Positions 28,458 to 38,086 of a stretch of DNA of 64,000 nucleotides are shown piece after piece. The translations under genes were made by a program, and so were the position numbers. The stretch is from Amycolatopsis echigonensis (lineage in GTDB: Bacteria; Actinomycetota; Actinomycetes; Mycobacteriales; Pseudonocardiaceae), in NCBI RefSeq assembly GCF_014174495.1, contig NZ_JACJHR010000004.1, forward strand, positions 152,836 to 216,835, read 5' to 3'. The notes beneath the pieces were generated by a model. That model searched no databases. It was not told the DNA's origin and worked only from the letters and a program-made list of their open reading frames with translations. Within the stretch, counting starts at the first letter, position 1. Each line of letters starts with the position of its first letter.

Positions 28458-29426
28458 ATGGCGCATAGCGCGAAGCCCGTCGGTCGGGCCGTGCGCAAGC
28501 CGGGCGGACGACGGAATAGCGCGTTGGCAAGGGTGTTGCCGGACGCCGCGGTCGAGCCCGCACGCCGCGCGATGACCGGCAGGGCCGGACGAACGGTGGC
28601 CTGGATGGTCGTCGTGGCCAGCCCGTTGGCGACGGTAGGAGGGCTGGTCGTGTTGCGCCCCGGTGCAGCTCCGAATCCGGTGCCGGCGGCTGAGAAAGTA
28701 CAGCGGGGTCCGCAGGGGTGGGCGGAGATGTATGTGCGGTCGTGGTTGTCGGCCAGCCGCGACGATTCCGCAGCCCTGGTGGCTTTCTACCCCGACGGGA
28801 TGCGCTCGGAGCGAGAAGTCGGGTCGCAGATCCCGGTGGCGACCGCCACGGTCTCCACTGTCTCGCCCGAGCCGGGGGTCTGGTCGGTGGTCGTCGCGGC
28901 GAACCTGCTTACCCTGCAGCCAGACGGCACGCGTCCCGCGAAGATCACCTGTGAGCAAGTCGGTTTCGTCGGGGACGGCAGCTCGTACGCGGCGACGTCG
29001 CTGCCGACCCCAGTGACCTGCCCCGCGACGGCAGCGCAGCCCGAACTCGCCTACGGCCAGCCCGCTGATCCGGCAGGACCGGTCGGGCAATCGGTCGTCG
29101 GGTTCCTGACCGCTTATCTGGTGGGGCAGGGGCAGCTTGACCGGTATGTCAGTCCCGGGACCAGCGTCGCACCGGTGTCGCCGACGCCGTTCGTGTCGGT
29201 CCGGCTGCAGGACCTGCGGACCCACGAGACGTTCGAGCCGGGGCAGGCCGCGCGGCCGCTGGACGGGACGCAGGTCCGGGTGCTGGCGCGGGCGAAGTGT
29301 TTCGACGCGACCGGGCAGAGCACGCTCGCTGACTACCCGCTCACCCTGACCGCGCGGTCAGGCCGGTGGGAGCTGACCCGGATCGACCCGGTCCCGCTGC
29401 GGGAACCGACTCCAGGGAGGCGTTGA
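28458..29426 (+). CDS. TcpC-like conjugal transfer protein
   Basis: Predicted bitopic membrane protein of 322 residues resembling TcpC, the VirB8-like scaffold of Gram-positive conjugation systems. A basic N-terminus is followed by one membrane helix (TVAWMVVVASPLATVGGLVVL, about residues 50-70). Two extracellular NTF2-like repeats come next, the first starting at WAEMYVRSWLSA and the second at SVVGFLTAYLVG. ATG 28458 has GGGAGAGG upstream; in-frame ATG 28404 and 28416 are alternatives. It sits directly before two small membrane proteins and the VirB4-like ATPase. Confidence 0.78.
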   Translation: MAHSAKPVGRAVRKPGGRRNSALARVLPDAAVEPARRAMTGRAGRTVAWMVVVASPLATVGGLVVLRPGAAPNPVPAAEKVQRGPQGWAEMYVRSWLSASRDDSAALVAFYPDGMRSEREVGSQIPVATATVSTVSPEPGVWSVVVAANLLTLQPDGTRPAKITCEQVGFVGDGSSYAATSLPTPVTCPATAAQPELAYGQPADPAGPVGQSVVGFLTAYLVGQGQLDRYVSPGTSVAPVSPTPFVSVRLQDLRTHETFEPGQAARPLDGTQVRVLARAKCFDATGQSTLADYPLTLTARSGRWELTRIDPVPLREPTPGRR

Positions 29427-29428
29427 GG

Positions 29429-29671
29429 ATGGGAATGCTGATGGCTGCTGATGTGAAGTCGTGGCTTGACGCGAATCTCGCGTGGGGCGGCGAGGCGGTC
29501 CGGCGGCTGATCCTGCTGGTGGCTGTCGTCGGCGGGATCGGTCTGTTGATCGGCACTCGCGGGAACTTCACGAGGGCGATCAAGTACGGGGTGATCGCGG
29601 CGGTGTTCCTCGGGATCCTGCTGAACCTGGACGCCGTGTCGGGGATGTTCGGCTCCTGGTTCACCCACTAG
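29429..29671 (+). CDS. Small two-helix membrane protein of the secretion module
   Basis: Protein of 80 residues with two hydrophobic helices (LILLVAVVGGIGLLIG and YGVIAAVFLGILLNLDAV) separated by a short basic loop. This form matches small membrane subunits such as TcpD or VirB2/VirB3-like proteins of type IV systems, though no sequence family can be named. ATG 29429 follows AGGGAGG; the gene starts 2 bp after the TcpC-like stop and ends 2 bp before the TcpE-like start, so it is in the same operon. Confidence 0.75.
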   Translation: MGMLMAADVKSWLDANLAWGGEAVRRLILLVAVVGGIGLLIGTRGNFTRAIKYGVIAAVFLGILLNLDAVSGMFGSWFTH

Positions 29672-29673
29672 CC

Positions 29674-30081
29674 GTGCCCGCGCCGAAGCCTCGCGGCGAG
29701 ACGTTGATCGGCCGGTCCTACACGCGGTCGCGGCGGTATCCGCGGATGTTCGGCCGGATGCCGGGCCGGGACGGCGGGTATCTGCCGGGCGGGCCCTACA
29801 CCCTGACCCAGGGCGTGGTGTTCCTGCTTCTCCTGCTCACGGTATGGAAGTTGCCGCTGCTGGACTGGCTCGGCGCGGCGCGTTGGTGCTTGCCGTTGTC
29901 GGCGGTGTTCCTGCGTCGTGCCCGGATCGAGTCGCGGACCCCGCTCGGCTGGTTGTGCGGCTTGGTCTCGCACGTGCTGGCACCACCGTCCGGGATGCTC
30001 GGCCGTCGTTCGTACCGGCCTGCCCGTCCTGTGCGGACACAACACCGGATTCATCTCCATCTCGGTGCGCTGCAGGACTAG
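29674..30081 (+). CDS. TcpE-like conjugal transfer membrane protein
   Basis: Protein of 135 residues. It starts with a basic cytoplasmic segment (GRSYTRSRRYPRMFGRMP), then LPGGPYTLTQG and a hydrophobic hairpin (VVFLLLLLTVWKLPLLDWL and following), and ends with a basic tail. Shape and position before the VirB4-like ATPase match TcpE-family proteins. It starts with GTG 2 bp after the upstream stop, so it is probably translated by coupling. Family assignment is moderate. Confidence 0.68.
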   Translation: MPAPKPRGETLIGRSYTRSRRYPRMFGRMPGRDGGYLPGGPYTLTQGVVFLLLLLTVWKLPLLDWLGAARWCLPLSAVFLRRARIESRTPLGWLCGLVSHVLAPPSGMLGRRSYRPARPVRTQHRIHLHLGALQD

Positions 30082-30113
30082 CCGCAGACTGCGGCGGAGA
30101 CGAAGGAGCGGAG

Positions 30114-32687
30114 ATGGAGCAGATCCTCGACCTGAGCGGGAACCTCGTTTTCTGCGCTGACGGCTCGACCTGGGCCGTATGGCGGGTGCTGCCGAGGGAG
30201 AGCGCGCGTTCGAGCGGACGGCAGCTGCGGACCTTGTACGAGCGCACAGTGACGTTCATGAAATCCCTGCGCGGCCAACCGCTGATCGTGTCGCTGTGCG
30301 AACAGGCCCAGCCGCACGCGATCGTCCGCCGCTGCCTGGCCGGGATCGACGTCGAGACGAACCCGCACTGGGCCGAAACCGTGCACAACGCCTGGGACCA
30401 ACTCGACGCCCTTGACCTGCTCGGCCGGACCTACTGGATCGCGCTCCCGCTGACGGGCCACGGCTGGCGGGACACCGCCGGCGGCCTGCTGCGCGCGACC
30501 GGTGCCGCGCTGGCGGCCAGTCTCGGTCTCCCCACGAGACCAGCGACAACCGCGGCCGTAACGCAGGCCAAGGAACGGGCCCGAGCCGCGGGACAGGAAC
30601 TCGGCGGAGCGCTGCCGCTGCGCCCGGCGACGGAAGCCGAACTGCTGTGGTGGCTGTGCCGCGCACCGGTTCGCGGCGTGAACGAGCCACAGCTCGAGAC
30701 CAGCGAGACCGTCCACAACACGCGAGTCTCGGTCTCGCCCCAGCGGCGAACCGCTCTCGCGACATTCCCGGCGAGCGTGCTCGACGAAGGCGGTCGCACC
30801 GACCACGACGGCCGCGGCCTCCTCGCGCCGCTCGCGACCCTGAACCGCCGGTTCCTCAAATGCCTGACCCCGTCCGACGACGGCGTCCTCGCGAGCTACC
30901 AGGCCTACCTCGTCCTCGCCGAGATGCCACGCGTCTTCACCTTCCCCGGTCACGAAATCCTCGCCCGGCTGGCTGATCTCGGGTTCGGCATCGACTACGC
31001 CCTTCGGGTCACCGTGAAAACCAACGAGGAAGCCCGAGCGGCCAACCGCCGCCGCACTCGTGACCTGATGGGACAGGACGAGGAGCATGCTGCCGACAGC
31101 GCCGGCGTGCCCGCCGACGTGCATTCCGCGCAGGAGGAGATCCAGCACAAGAACGCTCGCCTAGGTGCCAGTTCCACCGAAGTCGACCTCGAGGTCGGCG
31201 TCATCGCCTGTGTTTGGGGCCAGACCGCGGACGAGTGCGACGCCGCTGCGAAAAGGCTGCGGCAAACGTTCCTCGGCGGCGAATATCGATGGGAACGCCC
31301 GCTCGGCGGACAGCGCCAGCTCTACCAAGCGATGCTGCCCGGCTACCGCACCCCGATGGTCGTGCGCGAATGCAGCCAGAGCCTCCTCGCGACCGACGCC
31401 GCCATGCTCCTGCCGTTCTCCGCCACCGACTTCGGTGATCCGACCGGCGCGCTGTTCGGGCTTGCCCTTGACGGCGGGGCACTTGCCCCGTTCCTGCTCG
31501 ACCCGACCTACGGCCCGACTCACGACTCCTCCGGCGGGATCGCGGTGGTGGGGGAGCTGGGTGCTGGGAAGTCGGTGGTGCTCAAGAACGTCGCCGCAAT
31601 CGTCCGGCTCATGCTCGACGGTCGCGTCATCGCCATCGACCGTACCCGCAGCCGTGAATGGGTCCCGGTCGCCGACGCCTTGCCCGGCAACACCCAGGTC
31701 GTCGACATCGTCGACCCCGCGCTCGACGGCGAACGCGCCAGCAACGCCGAACTGCGCTGCTCGTGTGACCCGCTGCGCGTGTTCCGCGGCAAGACCAGCA
31801 CCGGCATCGCCGAAATCTTCTTCGCCGCCTGGCTCGACCTCGAATCCACCTCACCCGAACGAGACGCGCTCGGCCGCGGACTCGACACCGTGACCTCCAC
31901 AGCCGAGGCCTCCAGCAACCGGCTTATCGACGTCCTTGCAGCGCAAGGCAAACAAGACGTTGCCGCGCGTGCGTTGGCGTCGCGATTGGACCGGCTCCGG
32001 CACGACCCGATCACCCGCACGATCTTCGACCCCGACCTCCCGCCGGTCGATCTGCACACTGCGGACTTCGTCGCGTTCTGCACCCACGAAGTCCCGCTGC
32101 CCACCACGCTGGAAATGAGCAGCGAACGCATGGCCGCCCGCATTCCGCCGCGGAAACTGTTCGGCCGAGCCTTCCACCTGCTCATCGCCGCTATTGCGAA
32201 AGAAGTCTGCTTCGGCACCACCCGATGGGGAGAGTTCATCTGCGACGAGGCTTACAACGTCACTGGCACACCGGAAGGCCAGCAGATCGCCCTGGAATTC
32301 GTCCGCGACGGCCGCAAACACGGTGCCGACGCCGCATTCGGGTCGCATGCGCCGCAAGACCTCGGCGATGACGTCCTGCGCGGTCTGATTGCCGTCCGCC
32401 TGGTCGGCCGTCACCGCGACGACAGTCTTGCGCGCCAGAGCCTGGCCTGGCTCGGCGTCGACCCGGCCGACCCGCGCTACCACGACGCTGTCACCAAGGA
32501 TCTCTCGCCGCTCAATCCCGCCGGAGGGGAAACGGAGCGCAAGGCCCGTGCGGGGGAGTTCCTCGTGCGGGACCACTTTGGACGGATCGGCAAGATCAAG
32601 GTGCTTCCGCAGCCATACCGGACTTTCCCGAAGGCCGTCCTGACCACGCCCACGGTCACGCGCAGCGCGAAAACTTCGCATTCCTGA
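30114..32687 (+). CDS. VirB4/TcpF-like conjugation ATPase
   Basis: Large ATPase of 857 residues that would power substrate transfer or pilus-like assembly at the inner face of the membrane. The N-terminal 450 residues form the VirB4-type adaptor region. The C-terminal RecA-like domain has Walker A GELGAGKS (K486) and Walker B FICDEAYN (D711, E712), followed by RDGRKHGADAAFGSHAPQDLG, a typical VirB4/TraC segment. The ATG at 30114 follows GAAGGAG; the frame is open upstream over the TcpE-like gene. Central component of the module. Confidence 0.9.
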   Translation: MEQILDLSGNLVFCADGSTWAVWRVLPRESARSSGRQLRTLYERTVTFMKSLRGQPLIVSLCEQAQPHAIVRRCLAGIDVETNPHWAETVHNAWDQLDALDLLGRTYWIALPLTGHGWRDTAGGLLRATGAALAASLGLPTRPATTAAVTQAKERARAAGQELGGALPLRPATEAELLWWLCRAPVRGVNEPQLETSETVHNTRVSVSPQRRTALATFPASVLDEGGRTDHDGRGLLAPLATLNRRFLKCLTPSDDGVLASYQAYLVLAEMPRVFTFPGHEILARLADLGFGIDYALRVTVKTNEEARAANRRRTRDLMGQDEEHAADSAGVPADVHSAQEEIQHKNARLGASSTEVDLEVGVIACVWGQTADECDAAAKRLRQTFLGGEYRWERPLGGQRQLYQAMLPGYRTPMVVRECSQSLLATDAAMLLPFSATDFGDPTGALFGLALDGGALAPFLLDPTYGPTHDSSGGIAVVGELGAGKSVVLKNVAAIVRLMLDGRVIAIDRTRSREWVPVADALPGNTQVVDIVDPALDGERASNAELRCSCDPLRVFRGKTSTGIAEIFFAAWLDLESTSPERDALGRGLDTVTSTAEASSNRLIDVLAAQGKQDVAARALASRLDRLRHDPITRTIFDPDLPPVDLHTADFVAFCTHEVPLPTTLEMSSERMAARIPPRKLFGRAFHLLIAAIAKEVCFGTTRWGEFICDEAYNVTGTPEGQQIALEFVRDGRKHGADAAFGSHAPQDLGDDVLRGLIAVRLVGRHRDDSLARQSLAWLGVDPADPRYHDAVTKDLSPLNPAGGETERKARAGEFLVRDHFGRIGKIKVLPQPYRTFPKAVLTTPTVTRSAKTSHS

Positions 32688-32694
32688 ATCGGAC

Positions 32695-34752
32695 GTGTCT
32701 GGGCGCGTGCGTGTCCAGGATGTGCCCCGTCCCAACGTCACGGCCGCGTGCGCGGCTGTTCTCCTGGTGCTGCTGACTGCGGCACTGGCGGGTGCACCAT
32801 GTGCGGCTGCTCAACAAGCGCCGCCGAAGCCGCATTCCTGTGAACCGTATCCCTATTGCGTCACCAACCCGGACGTCGTCGCGCCAGCTCCGGCTCCGTC
32901 GCCGGGCAAGCCCGTGCCGCCGAGCGAACCGCCGCCGCTTCCGCTGCTCGACCAGCAAGGGTACGAGGGGCACGGCAATGGGCTGTTTAGCATCGATGAC
33001 GGCTACGGCCGCGATCTGCACAATTACGATCTTTTCGCGAATTTACCGTCGCTGCTGAGCGATCCGATGCCCACGATCTGGCTGTGGCTGGGGAACATGG
33101 GCTTCGCGGTCGGCAAGTACTCGGTGGGTTTCTCGGTGTGGTTCACCGAATGGTCGATGACCGCGGGCGTTGTGGACTGGGTGAAAGCCCCGGCGGAAAG
33201 CCTGGAACAAGTCTGGCAGACCTCGATCATCGGAGACCTGCACCTGCGGCAGATCGCCTTGCTGATCGCGGTGTGCTATCTCGGTTTCCTGTTCGCGCGG
33301 GGGCTCACCACACGGGCATGGCGCGAGATGCTGTCGACGATCGTGATCAACGCGCTCGCCGTCTCGGTCATCACTCACCCCGTCGGGTTCCTGGTGGGAG
33401 ACGACGGGGTGCTGAGCCTCAGCCGCGCGCTCGGCACGGACGTCAGCGCCATCGTGCTGGGCCAGCAGCCGGGCGGAACGGGGAACCCCGCGGCGCCGAT
33501 CGGGCAGGCGCTGATCGACAACCTTCTCGTCACGCCGTGGGAACTCCTGAACTACGGATCCGCGATCACGGGCGACCGCAAAGTGGACGGTGGCTGCCGG
33601 TATTCGGTGAAGAAGGTGCTCGACGACGGCCCGTGGTCGGGAAAAGACGACAGCACTAAGGCCCGCGAGCTGGACGGATGCCCCGACCGGTACGGCAAGT
33701 ACAACGAGGTTGCCGACGCCGACCGCGCGTTCGGCGCGTGGGGCTACGCGATCGCGATGGTGCTGTTCGCGATCCTCACCGTCTGCCTGAACGCGATCCA
33801 AGTGCTGGCCCCGTATCTCTTGTTGTTCGAAGGACTGCTGCTGGCGCTGGCGCTGGTGGTCGCGGTGGTTCCGGCTTGGCAGCACCAGCTCGCTTACCGG
33901 GTCAGTTCGATCGCAGCGACCGTCGCCAAAGTCTTGATGGGCATGCTGTTTCTGGCTGTGATGACAGTGATCGTACGGTCGCTGATGACCGCGGATCTCG
34001 GTCCGGCGCTGGTGCGGTTCTCGGTGATCGACCTGGTCGTGTTCTCCGGTTTCCTGTTCCGCAAACGACTTGCCGCCAATGTCGCGCGGGTGCGGTCGCG
34101 GGTGAGCGCGGGCATGCAGCGGCTCGGGCAACCGCGCACCGCGCCGAAACCGCTGCCGGAACCCATCGTGGCACCCGGACCGCATCGGATCTCCCGGACG
34201 GTCACAGCGGGGACAGACGCGTTCGCCGAGTCCGTCGCCCCGGTCGGGGAACTGAAGAACAGGCTTGTGGCAGCGGGAAAAGTGGGCGGCAAGGCAGGAA
34301 GCAGAGTGCTGTCCTACACGATCGGCGCGCCGGTCTCGTGGCCGCGCGCCGCGCACCGGGCCAGCACGGCGCTGACCTCGAAGGGCAACGCCGCGAAAGC
34401 CGCGCTCGGACGGCAGGCCGTCGCAGCCAAGGCCTACGGCGTCCGCTACGCCAGCAGGCTCGGCACGATGACGGGTGCGAGACCGGCTTGGCACGCCGTC
34501 ACGACCGCCGCGGCCGCAGTGCAGGCGCGACACGGCGCGGCGGAGGAAAAACCGTACTTGGCCGACGAAGTCGCTGCCCACGTCCCCGCGCGCATCGCGG
34601 CGGCACCGACGTTCACCGGCACCAACCACGCAACACCGGCCGAGCCGAAATCGCCTCCTGACGCCACTTCGTTGCCGCCGGGCATGCTCGCACCGCCCGT
34701 GTCCTGGAGCCAACGCCTGCGCGACCGCATGAACCAGAACAAGGGGGCATGA
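32695..34752 (+). CDS. VirB6/TcpH-like polytopic membrane protein
   Basis: Protein of 685 residues. An N-terminal hydrophobic signal-like helix (AAVLLVLLTAALAG) is followed by a Pro-rich external segment (around residues 45-85), several membrane helices between about residues 115 and 450, and a long Ala-rich cytoplasmic tail. The arrangement matches VirB6/TrbL/TcpH channel subunits of type IV systems. GTG 32695 is the furthest start after the VirB4 stop; later GTGs at 32707 and 32722 are possible. The next gene starts 1 bp after its stop. Confidence 0.8.
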   Translation: MSGRVRVQDVPRPNVTAACAAVLLVLLTAALAGAPCAAAQQAPPKPHSCEPYPYCVTNPDVVAPAPAPSPGKPVPPSEPPPLPLLDQQGYEGHGNGLFSIDDGYGRDLHNYDLFANLPSLLSDPMPTIWLWLGNMGFAVGKYSVGFSVWFTEWSMTAGVVDWVKAPAESLEQVWQTSIIGDLHLRQIALLIAVCYLGFLFARGLTTRAWREMLSTIVINALAVSVITHPVGFLVGDDGVLSLSRALGTDVSAIVLGQQPGGTGNPAAPIGQALIDNLLVTPWELLNYGSAITGDRKVDGGCRYSVKKVLDDGPWSGKDDSTKARELDGCPDRYGKYNEVADADRAFGAWGYAIAMVLFAILTVCLNAIQVLAPYLLLFEGLLLALALVVAVVPAWQHQLAYRVSSIAATVAKVLMGMLFLAVMTVIVRSLMTADLGPALVRFSVIDLVVFSGFLFRKRLAANVARVRSRVSAGMQRLGQPRTAPKPLPEPIVAPGPHRISRTVTAGTDAFAESVAPVGELKNRLVAAGKVGGKAGSRVLSYTIGAPVSWPRAAHRASTALTSKGNAAKAALGRQAVAAKAYGVRYASRLGTMTGARPAWHAVTTAAAAVQARHGAAEEKPYLADEVAAHVPARIAAAPTFTGTNHATPAEPKSPPDATSLPPGMLAPPVSWSQRLRDRMNQNKGA

Positions 34753-34753
34753 C

Positions 34754-35908
34754 ATGAATCCGTTGCTGGCGCTCCGCGTTGCCGAGTACGCGCGCGACGC
34801 CTACCGGCAGCACCCGTGGCGATGGCGCATCCTCGCCGCGTTGCCGCTGGCCGCGCCGCTGCTCGCGGCGCTTCTGCTCGCCGGAGTCCTGATCGCGATC
34901 GCCGACGATTCCAGCGGATCACCCGAGACGCCAGGAGACGTGCCCGGCATCCCGCCTGTCATGCTCGCTGCGTATGCCCGCGCCGCACAGCGGGTGGCGC
35001 AGCTCCGCCCGGACTGCCGCGTGATGCGCTGGGCCGTCCTGGCCGGCATCGCCCAAGAAGAATCCCACCACGCTCTCGGCCGGACGATCGCGCCGAACGG
35101 CGACATCACGCCGTCGATCCTCGGCCCCCTCCTTGACGGCAGCGGAACAGGCGGAAACCGCACGCCGATCCGCAACCTCGACGGCACCTTCGCTCGCGCC
35201 GAAGGCCCCTTCCAGTTCCTCTCGACTACCTGGAGCACCGTGGCCCAGGACGGCAACGACGACGGCATCCGCAACCCGCAGAACGCCTTCGACGCAGCAT
35301 TGACCGCCGCGGTCTACCTCTGCGGTCGCGGACCGCGTGACCTCGGCAAGGAATCCGAGCTGCGCGACGCGATCTACTCCTACAACGCCAGCCAGGTCTA
35401 CATCGACCAAGTGCTGGCCGACATCCGCAACTACGATGCGCTCCGACTCCACCCCGCTGCGGCGCACTCCCCGGCGAGCGGACAAGCGAAGCAGGTCATC
35501 GACGCGGCGATGTCCCAGCTCGGCGTCACCTACGCCTGGGGCGGCGGCACCGCGGCCGGGCCAAGCCGCGGCATCCGCGACGGCGGCGAGGCCGACCGGC
35601 ACGGCGACTACGACAAGATCGGCTTCGACTGCAGCGGCCTGACCCTCTATGCCTACGCCCGCGTCGGCGTCGCCCTGCCGCACCAAAGCGGAGCCCAGTT
35701 CTCCCTCGGCACCCGCCTGCCGAGGACTGCGGGCCTGGCCGCGCTACGTCCAGGCGACCTCGTCTTCTACAGTCCAGGCATCATCCACCACGTCGGCATC
35801 TACCTCGGCGACGGGCAGATGGTCAACGCTTTCGCCTCAGGCACTTTTGTCCGCAAAGACCCTGTCAACCTCCACGAGTACGCCGGCGGCGTGCATCTGC
35901 TCCCGTAG
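34754..35908 (+). CDS. Bifunctional lytic transglycosylase / NlpC-P60 cell wall hydrolase
   Basis: Membrane-anchored peptidoglycan hydrolase of 384 residues, like TcpG or VirB1-type enzymes that open the wall for the secretion channel. A helix near residues 30-55 anchors it. The lytic transglycosylase domain carries the catalytic Glu in AQEESHH (E103) and the EGPFQFLSTTW motif. The NlpC/P60 domain has Cys293 in GFDCSGLT and His345/His346 in IIHHVGIYLGDG. The ATG lies 1 bp after the upstream stop. Confidence 0.92.
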   Translation: MNPLLALRVAEYARDAYRQHPWRWRILAALPLAAPLLAALLLAGVLIAIADDSSGSPETPGDVPGIPPVMLAAYARAAQRVAQLRPDCRVMRWAVLAGIAQEESHHALGRTIAPNGDITPSILGPLLDGSGTGGNRTPIRNLDGTFARAEGPFQFLSTTWSTVAQDGNDDGIRNPQNAFDAALTAAVYLCGRGPRDLGKESELRDAIYSYNASQVYIDQVLADIRNYDALRLHPAAAHSPASGQAKQVIDAAMSQLGVTYAWGGGTAAGPSRGIRDGGEADRHGDYDKIGFDCSGLTLYAYARVGVALPHQSGAQFSLGTRLPRTAGLAALRPGDLVFYSPGIIHHVGIYLGDGQMVNAFASGTFVRKDPVNLHEYAGGVHLLP

Positions 35909-35912
35909 TGCC

Positions 35913-36440
35913 ATGTCGAAACGTGGAACTGTCGTGCTCCGCCTCGGCGGAGTCGTCGCGATCGGAAGCATCGTCGTGTTGATCCTCGGTTTGAGTCCTT
36001 CCACTGGCGATCCTTCTCGTCCCGGCTCGTCGCGAGTCACCCCTGTTTCCCGTCTGTCGTCGTCACCGCCAACGCGTGATTCCTCTCTCGGGCGACTGGG
36101 CGATGGCGACCTCAACCGGGCCTTGCGCACGTCTGAGCCGACCAACCTCGATCGGACGCTCGAGCAGCCTCTTCTCGCGCTCGCGACTGAGGTGCTGCTG
36201 GCGGACCTGACAGGGGTCGGCCGAGAACGCTTTCCGGACTATCTCCCGGGAGGACCGACAATCCAGACCTATCGGGAAGCACGCGTTCAAGCTGCCGTTG
36301 CGCGACGTATCGGCGACACCACGGTCGAGACGCATCTGCTCTGGGCTGGCATCAGCCCGGACGGCCAGTACCTCGAGCGCCAAACTGCGGTGATCCGGCT
36401 GCGGTACCTCAGGCAATCCTGGCGGCCGGTGCGCTCCTGA
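35913..36440 (+). CDS. Membrane-anchored protein of the secretion module, unknown
   Basis: Protein of 175 residues with a short basic N-terminus, one membrane helix (VVLRLGGVVAIGSIVVLILGL), a Ser/Pro-rich linker and a soluble domain of about 110 residues. The ATG is 4 bp after the hydrolase stop, so it ends this transcription unit. It looks like a small bitopic accessory subunit of the channel; no family recognised. Confidence 0.7.
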   Translation: MSKRGTVVLRLGGVVAIGSIVVLILGLSPSTGDPSRPGSSRVTPVSRLSSSPPTRDSSLGRLGDGDLNRALRTSEPTNLDRTLEQPLLALATEVLLADLTGVGRERFPDYLPGGPTIQTYREARVQAAVARRIGDTTVETHLLWAGISPDGQYLERQTAVIRLRYLRQSWRPVRS

Positions 36441-36554
36441 GCTGGCTCGTGAGACTGCACTGGCTGCGCGGAGCCGTCATGGTCTTTGCTCCACAGGGTT
36501 CCTGTGACACCGAGCGCCGCTCCGCACAGACGGCGCTGCGCTCGGCCTCGAAAG

Positions 36555-37088
36555 TCAGTAGCGGATTTCCTTTCGTGACGGTGTCGCGACGCTTGGGCAG
36601 GTTTGCTGGGTCAACAGCTTGGTGAGCCGCTGCTCGACGAATCCTGAACCGGCGAGCCCGTCTTCGGGCAGTGTCGCTGCTTCCTCGGCGCTGATCCGCT
36701 GTTGGGTCGGGTGGATGCCGGGGTCTTCGTTCGGGTATTCGCGGCGCACGTAGCGGTCCGGGATGAGTGCGTCCTTGTGCGCGAAGACCGGCATCGGCCA
36801 CTCGGCGCGGTGCCAGTCGGGGGACTGGCCGAGCACCAGCCAGGTCCCGTCGTGGAGCCCGACGTCTCCGAACTGGCTGAGCCAGATCGCGTCACCCGGC
36901 TGCAGTCCTTCGACGTCGGACAGCAAGGGTACCGAGCCGCGGGCCGGGCCGAAGAAGTACCCGAAAAAGATCGATGGGGACTTCCGGGTGCTCCGCGCTA
37001 TCATGCCGAGCGCGTACTTGCCGCGCTCGAGCGGTACCGCGAACCAGTCTCCTTCGCGGTACTTCTGTTTCGCGCCTCGCCGCGTCAT
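36555..37088 (-). CDS. Imm26-like immunity protein
   Basis: Soluble protein of 177 residues. The N-terminal half matches the Imm26 family pattern, with KYREGDWFAVPLERGKYALG, ARSTRKSPSIFFGYFFG and LQPGDAIWLSQFGDVGL. Imm26 proteins protect against polymorphic toxins in contact-dependent or secreted systems. It stands alone on the opposite strand, inside the secretion cluster, with no adjacent cognate toxin. It may be an orphan immunity gene guarding against toxins delivered by relatives. ATG 37088 is the only good start. Confidence 0.65.
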   Translation of the reverse strand: MTRRGAKQKYREGDWFAVPLERGKYALGMIARSTRKSPSIFFGYFFGPARGSVPLLSDVEGLQPGDAIWLSQFGDVGLHDGTWLVLGQSPDWHRAEWPMPVFAHKDALIPDRYVRREYPNEDPGIHPTQQRISAEEAATLPEDGLAGSGFVEQRLTKLLTQQTCPSVATPSRKEIRY

Positions 37089-37429
37089 CCGAGCTCCCCA
37101 TGAATTTGCAGTCAGGCTGATAGGGCGGATCTTGTTGAGAATCGGGCGGTGGACATCGTACAGGTACTGCTCGAGCCCTCGGGCAGTCTCGTAGTCTTAC
37201 GTCTCGTGTTCTGGACCTAGAGTTCGCAAGCGATCGACGAGGCCATTTAATTCTACTTTTATCGGCGAGTTCGCATCAGTTGCAGATGAAATTGAACTCC
37301 CAGGACATTCCTGGACTCTTCGGCCGGAAGAACCGCAGCTGACGTTGTCTCCCGGCGACAGTAGGCGGCGAATCGAGCTGGGCGTTCTTCGACCTGTCTC
37401 CCAGGCCCGTTCGAAGAGAGGAGTCGCAC
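37089..37429. other. AT-richer intergenic region
   Basis: No gene recognised. The stretch around 37240-37320 is markedly lower in GC than its surroundings. Divergent promoters for the Imm26-like gene and the gene at 37430 are expected here, but no clear -35/-10 pair was chosen. AGAGAGGAG at 37415-37423 is the ribosome site of the next gene. Confidence 0.5.
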
Positions 37430-38053
37430 GTGTTGATCTTTGCCGTCGGGGGATGCCTTGGCTCGGCCGTTGGCCGTTCGCCCGAGCTGATCCCGAAATC
37501 AGCGCAATCCGCTGGTCAGTGGCGCTGGGAAAGGCTTGCCCATAAAGCCGACATGTTCTCCCGCACGCAGGGCCGTCAGGCCATGCAGGAGAACGGTGCG
37601 CCGCAGGCGCTCGATACGGACCACCTGCTTGCGAGCGCCGCGCTGTGGTGGGTGACCGCAGCGGTGGTCGCGATCCTGATCGCGGTCTTTGTCCTCCACC
37701 GACACATCCGTTCCCGCCACCTCCGCTCTCGTGTCCGCTACGACCTGCTGCCGACAGCCGCCTTCGACCCGTCGCTGCCTGCCGTTCTGGCTTTCGCGCA
37801 CCAGTTGGGCCGGGCGCGCCCGGTGCACGGCTGGGTGCCGCGCTCGGTGGTCGGCGTCCGGGTCCGGTTCGGCACCGACCCGGAATTCGGGAAGATGATC
37901 ATGAGCATCGAAGGGCGGGAGTCCATCGCCGGTGTGCTGAACAAGCTCAGCTATCCGCAGGTGGAAATCCGCCGCGCGACGCCGCCCGGCGACGGAGAAA
38001 CCACCCTCGCCGATGGAGGAGAGACCACCCCGGGCGGCGTGCCGGAGAAATGA
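37430..38053 (+). CDS. Membrane protein preceding the coupling ATPase, unknown
   Basis: Up to 207 residues. The reliable part has one membrane helix (ALWWVTAAVVAILIAVFVLH), a basic His/Arg cluster and a soluble domain including RARPVHGWVPRSVVGVRVRFG. The C-terminal tail is Gly/Thr-rich. GTG 37430 has a strong AGAGAGGAG site, but the first 40 residues look poorly conserved, so ATG 37553 or 37583 may be used. Its position before the TraD-like ATPase suggests an accessory role. No family recognised. Confidence 0.62.
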   Translation: MLIFAVGGCLGSAVGRSPELIPKSAQSAGQWRWERLAHKADMFSRTQGRQAMQENGAPQALDTDHLLASAALWWVTAAVVAILIAVFVLHRHIRSRHLRSRVRYDLLPTAAFDPSLPAVLAFAHQLGRARPVHGWVPRSVVGVRVRFGTDPEFGKMIMSIEGRESIAGVLNKLSYPQVEIRRATPPGDGETTLADGGETTPGGVPEK

Positions 38054-38086
38054 CCCCGACGGCCGCCGCCCGGGACTGCTGACGCT

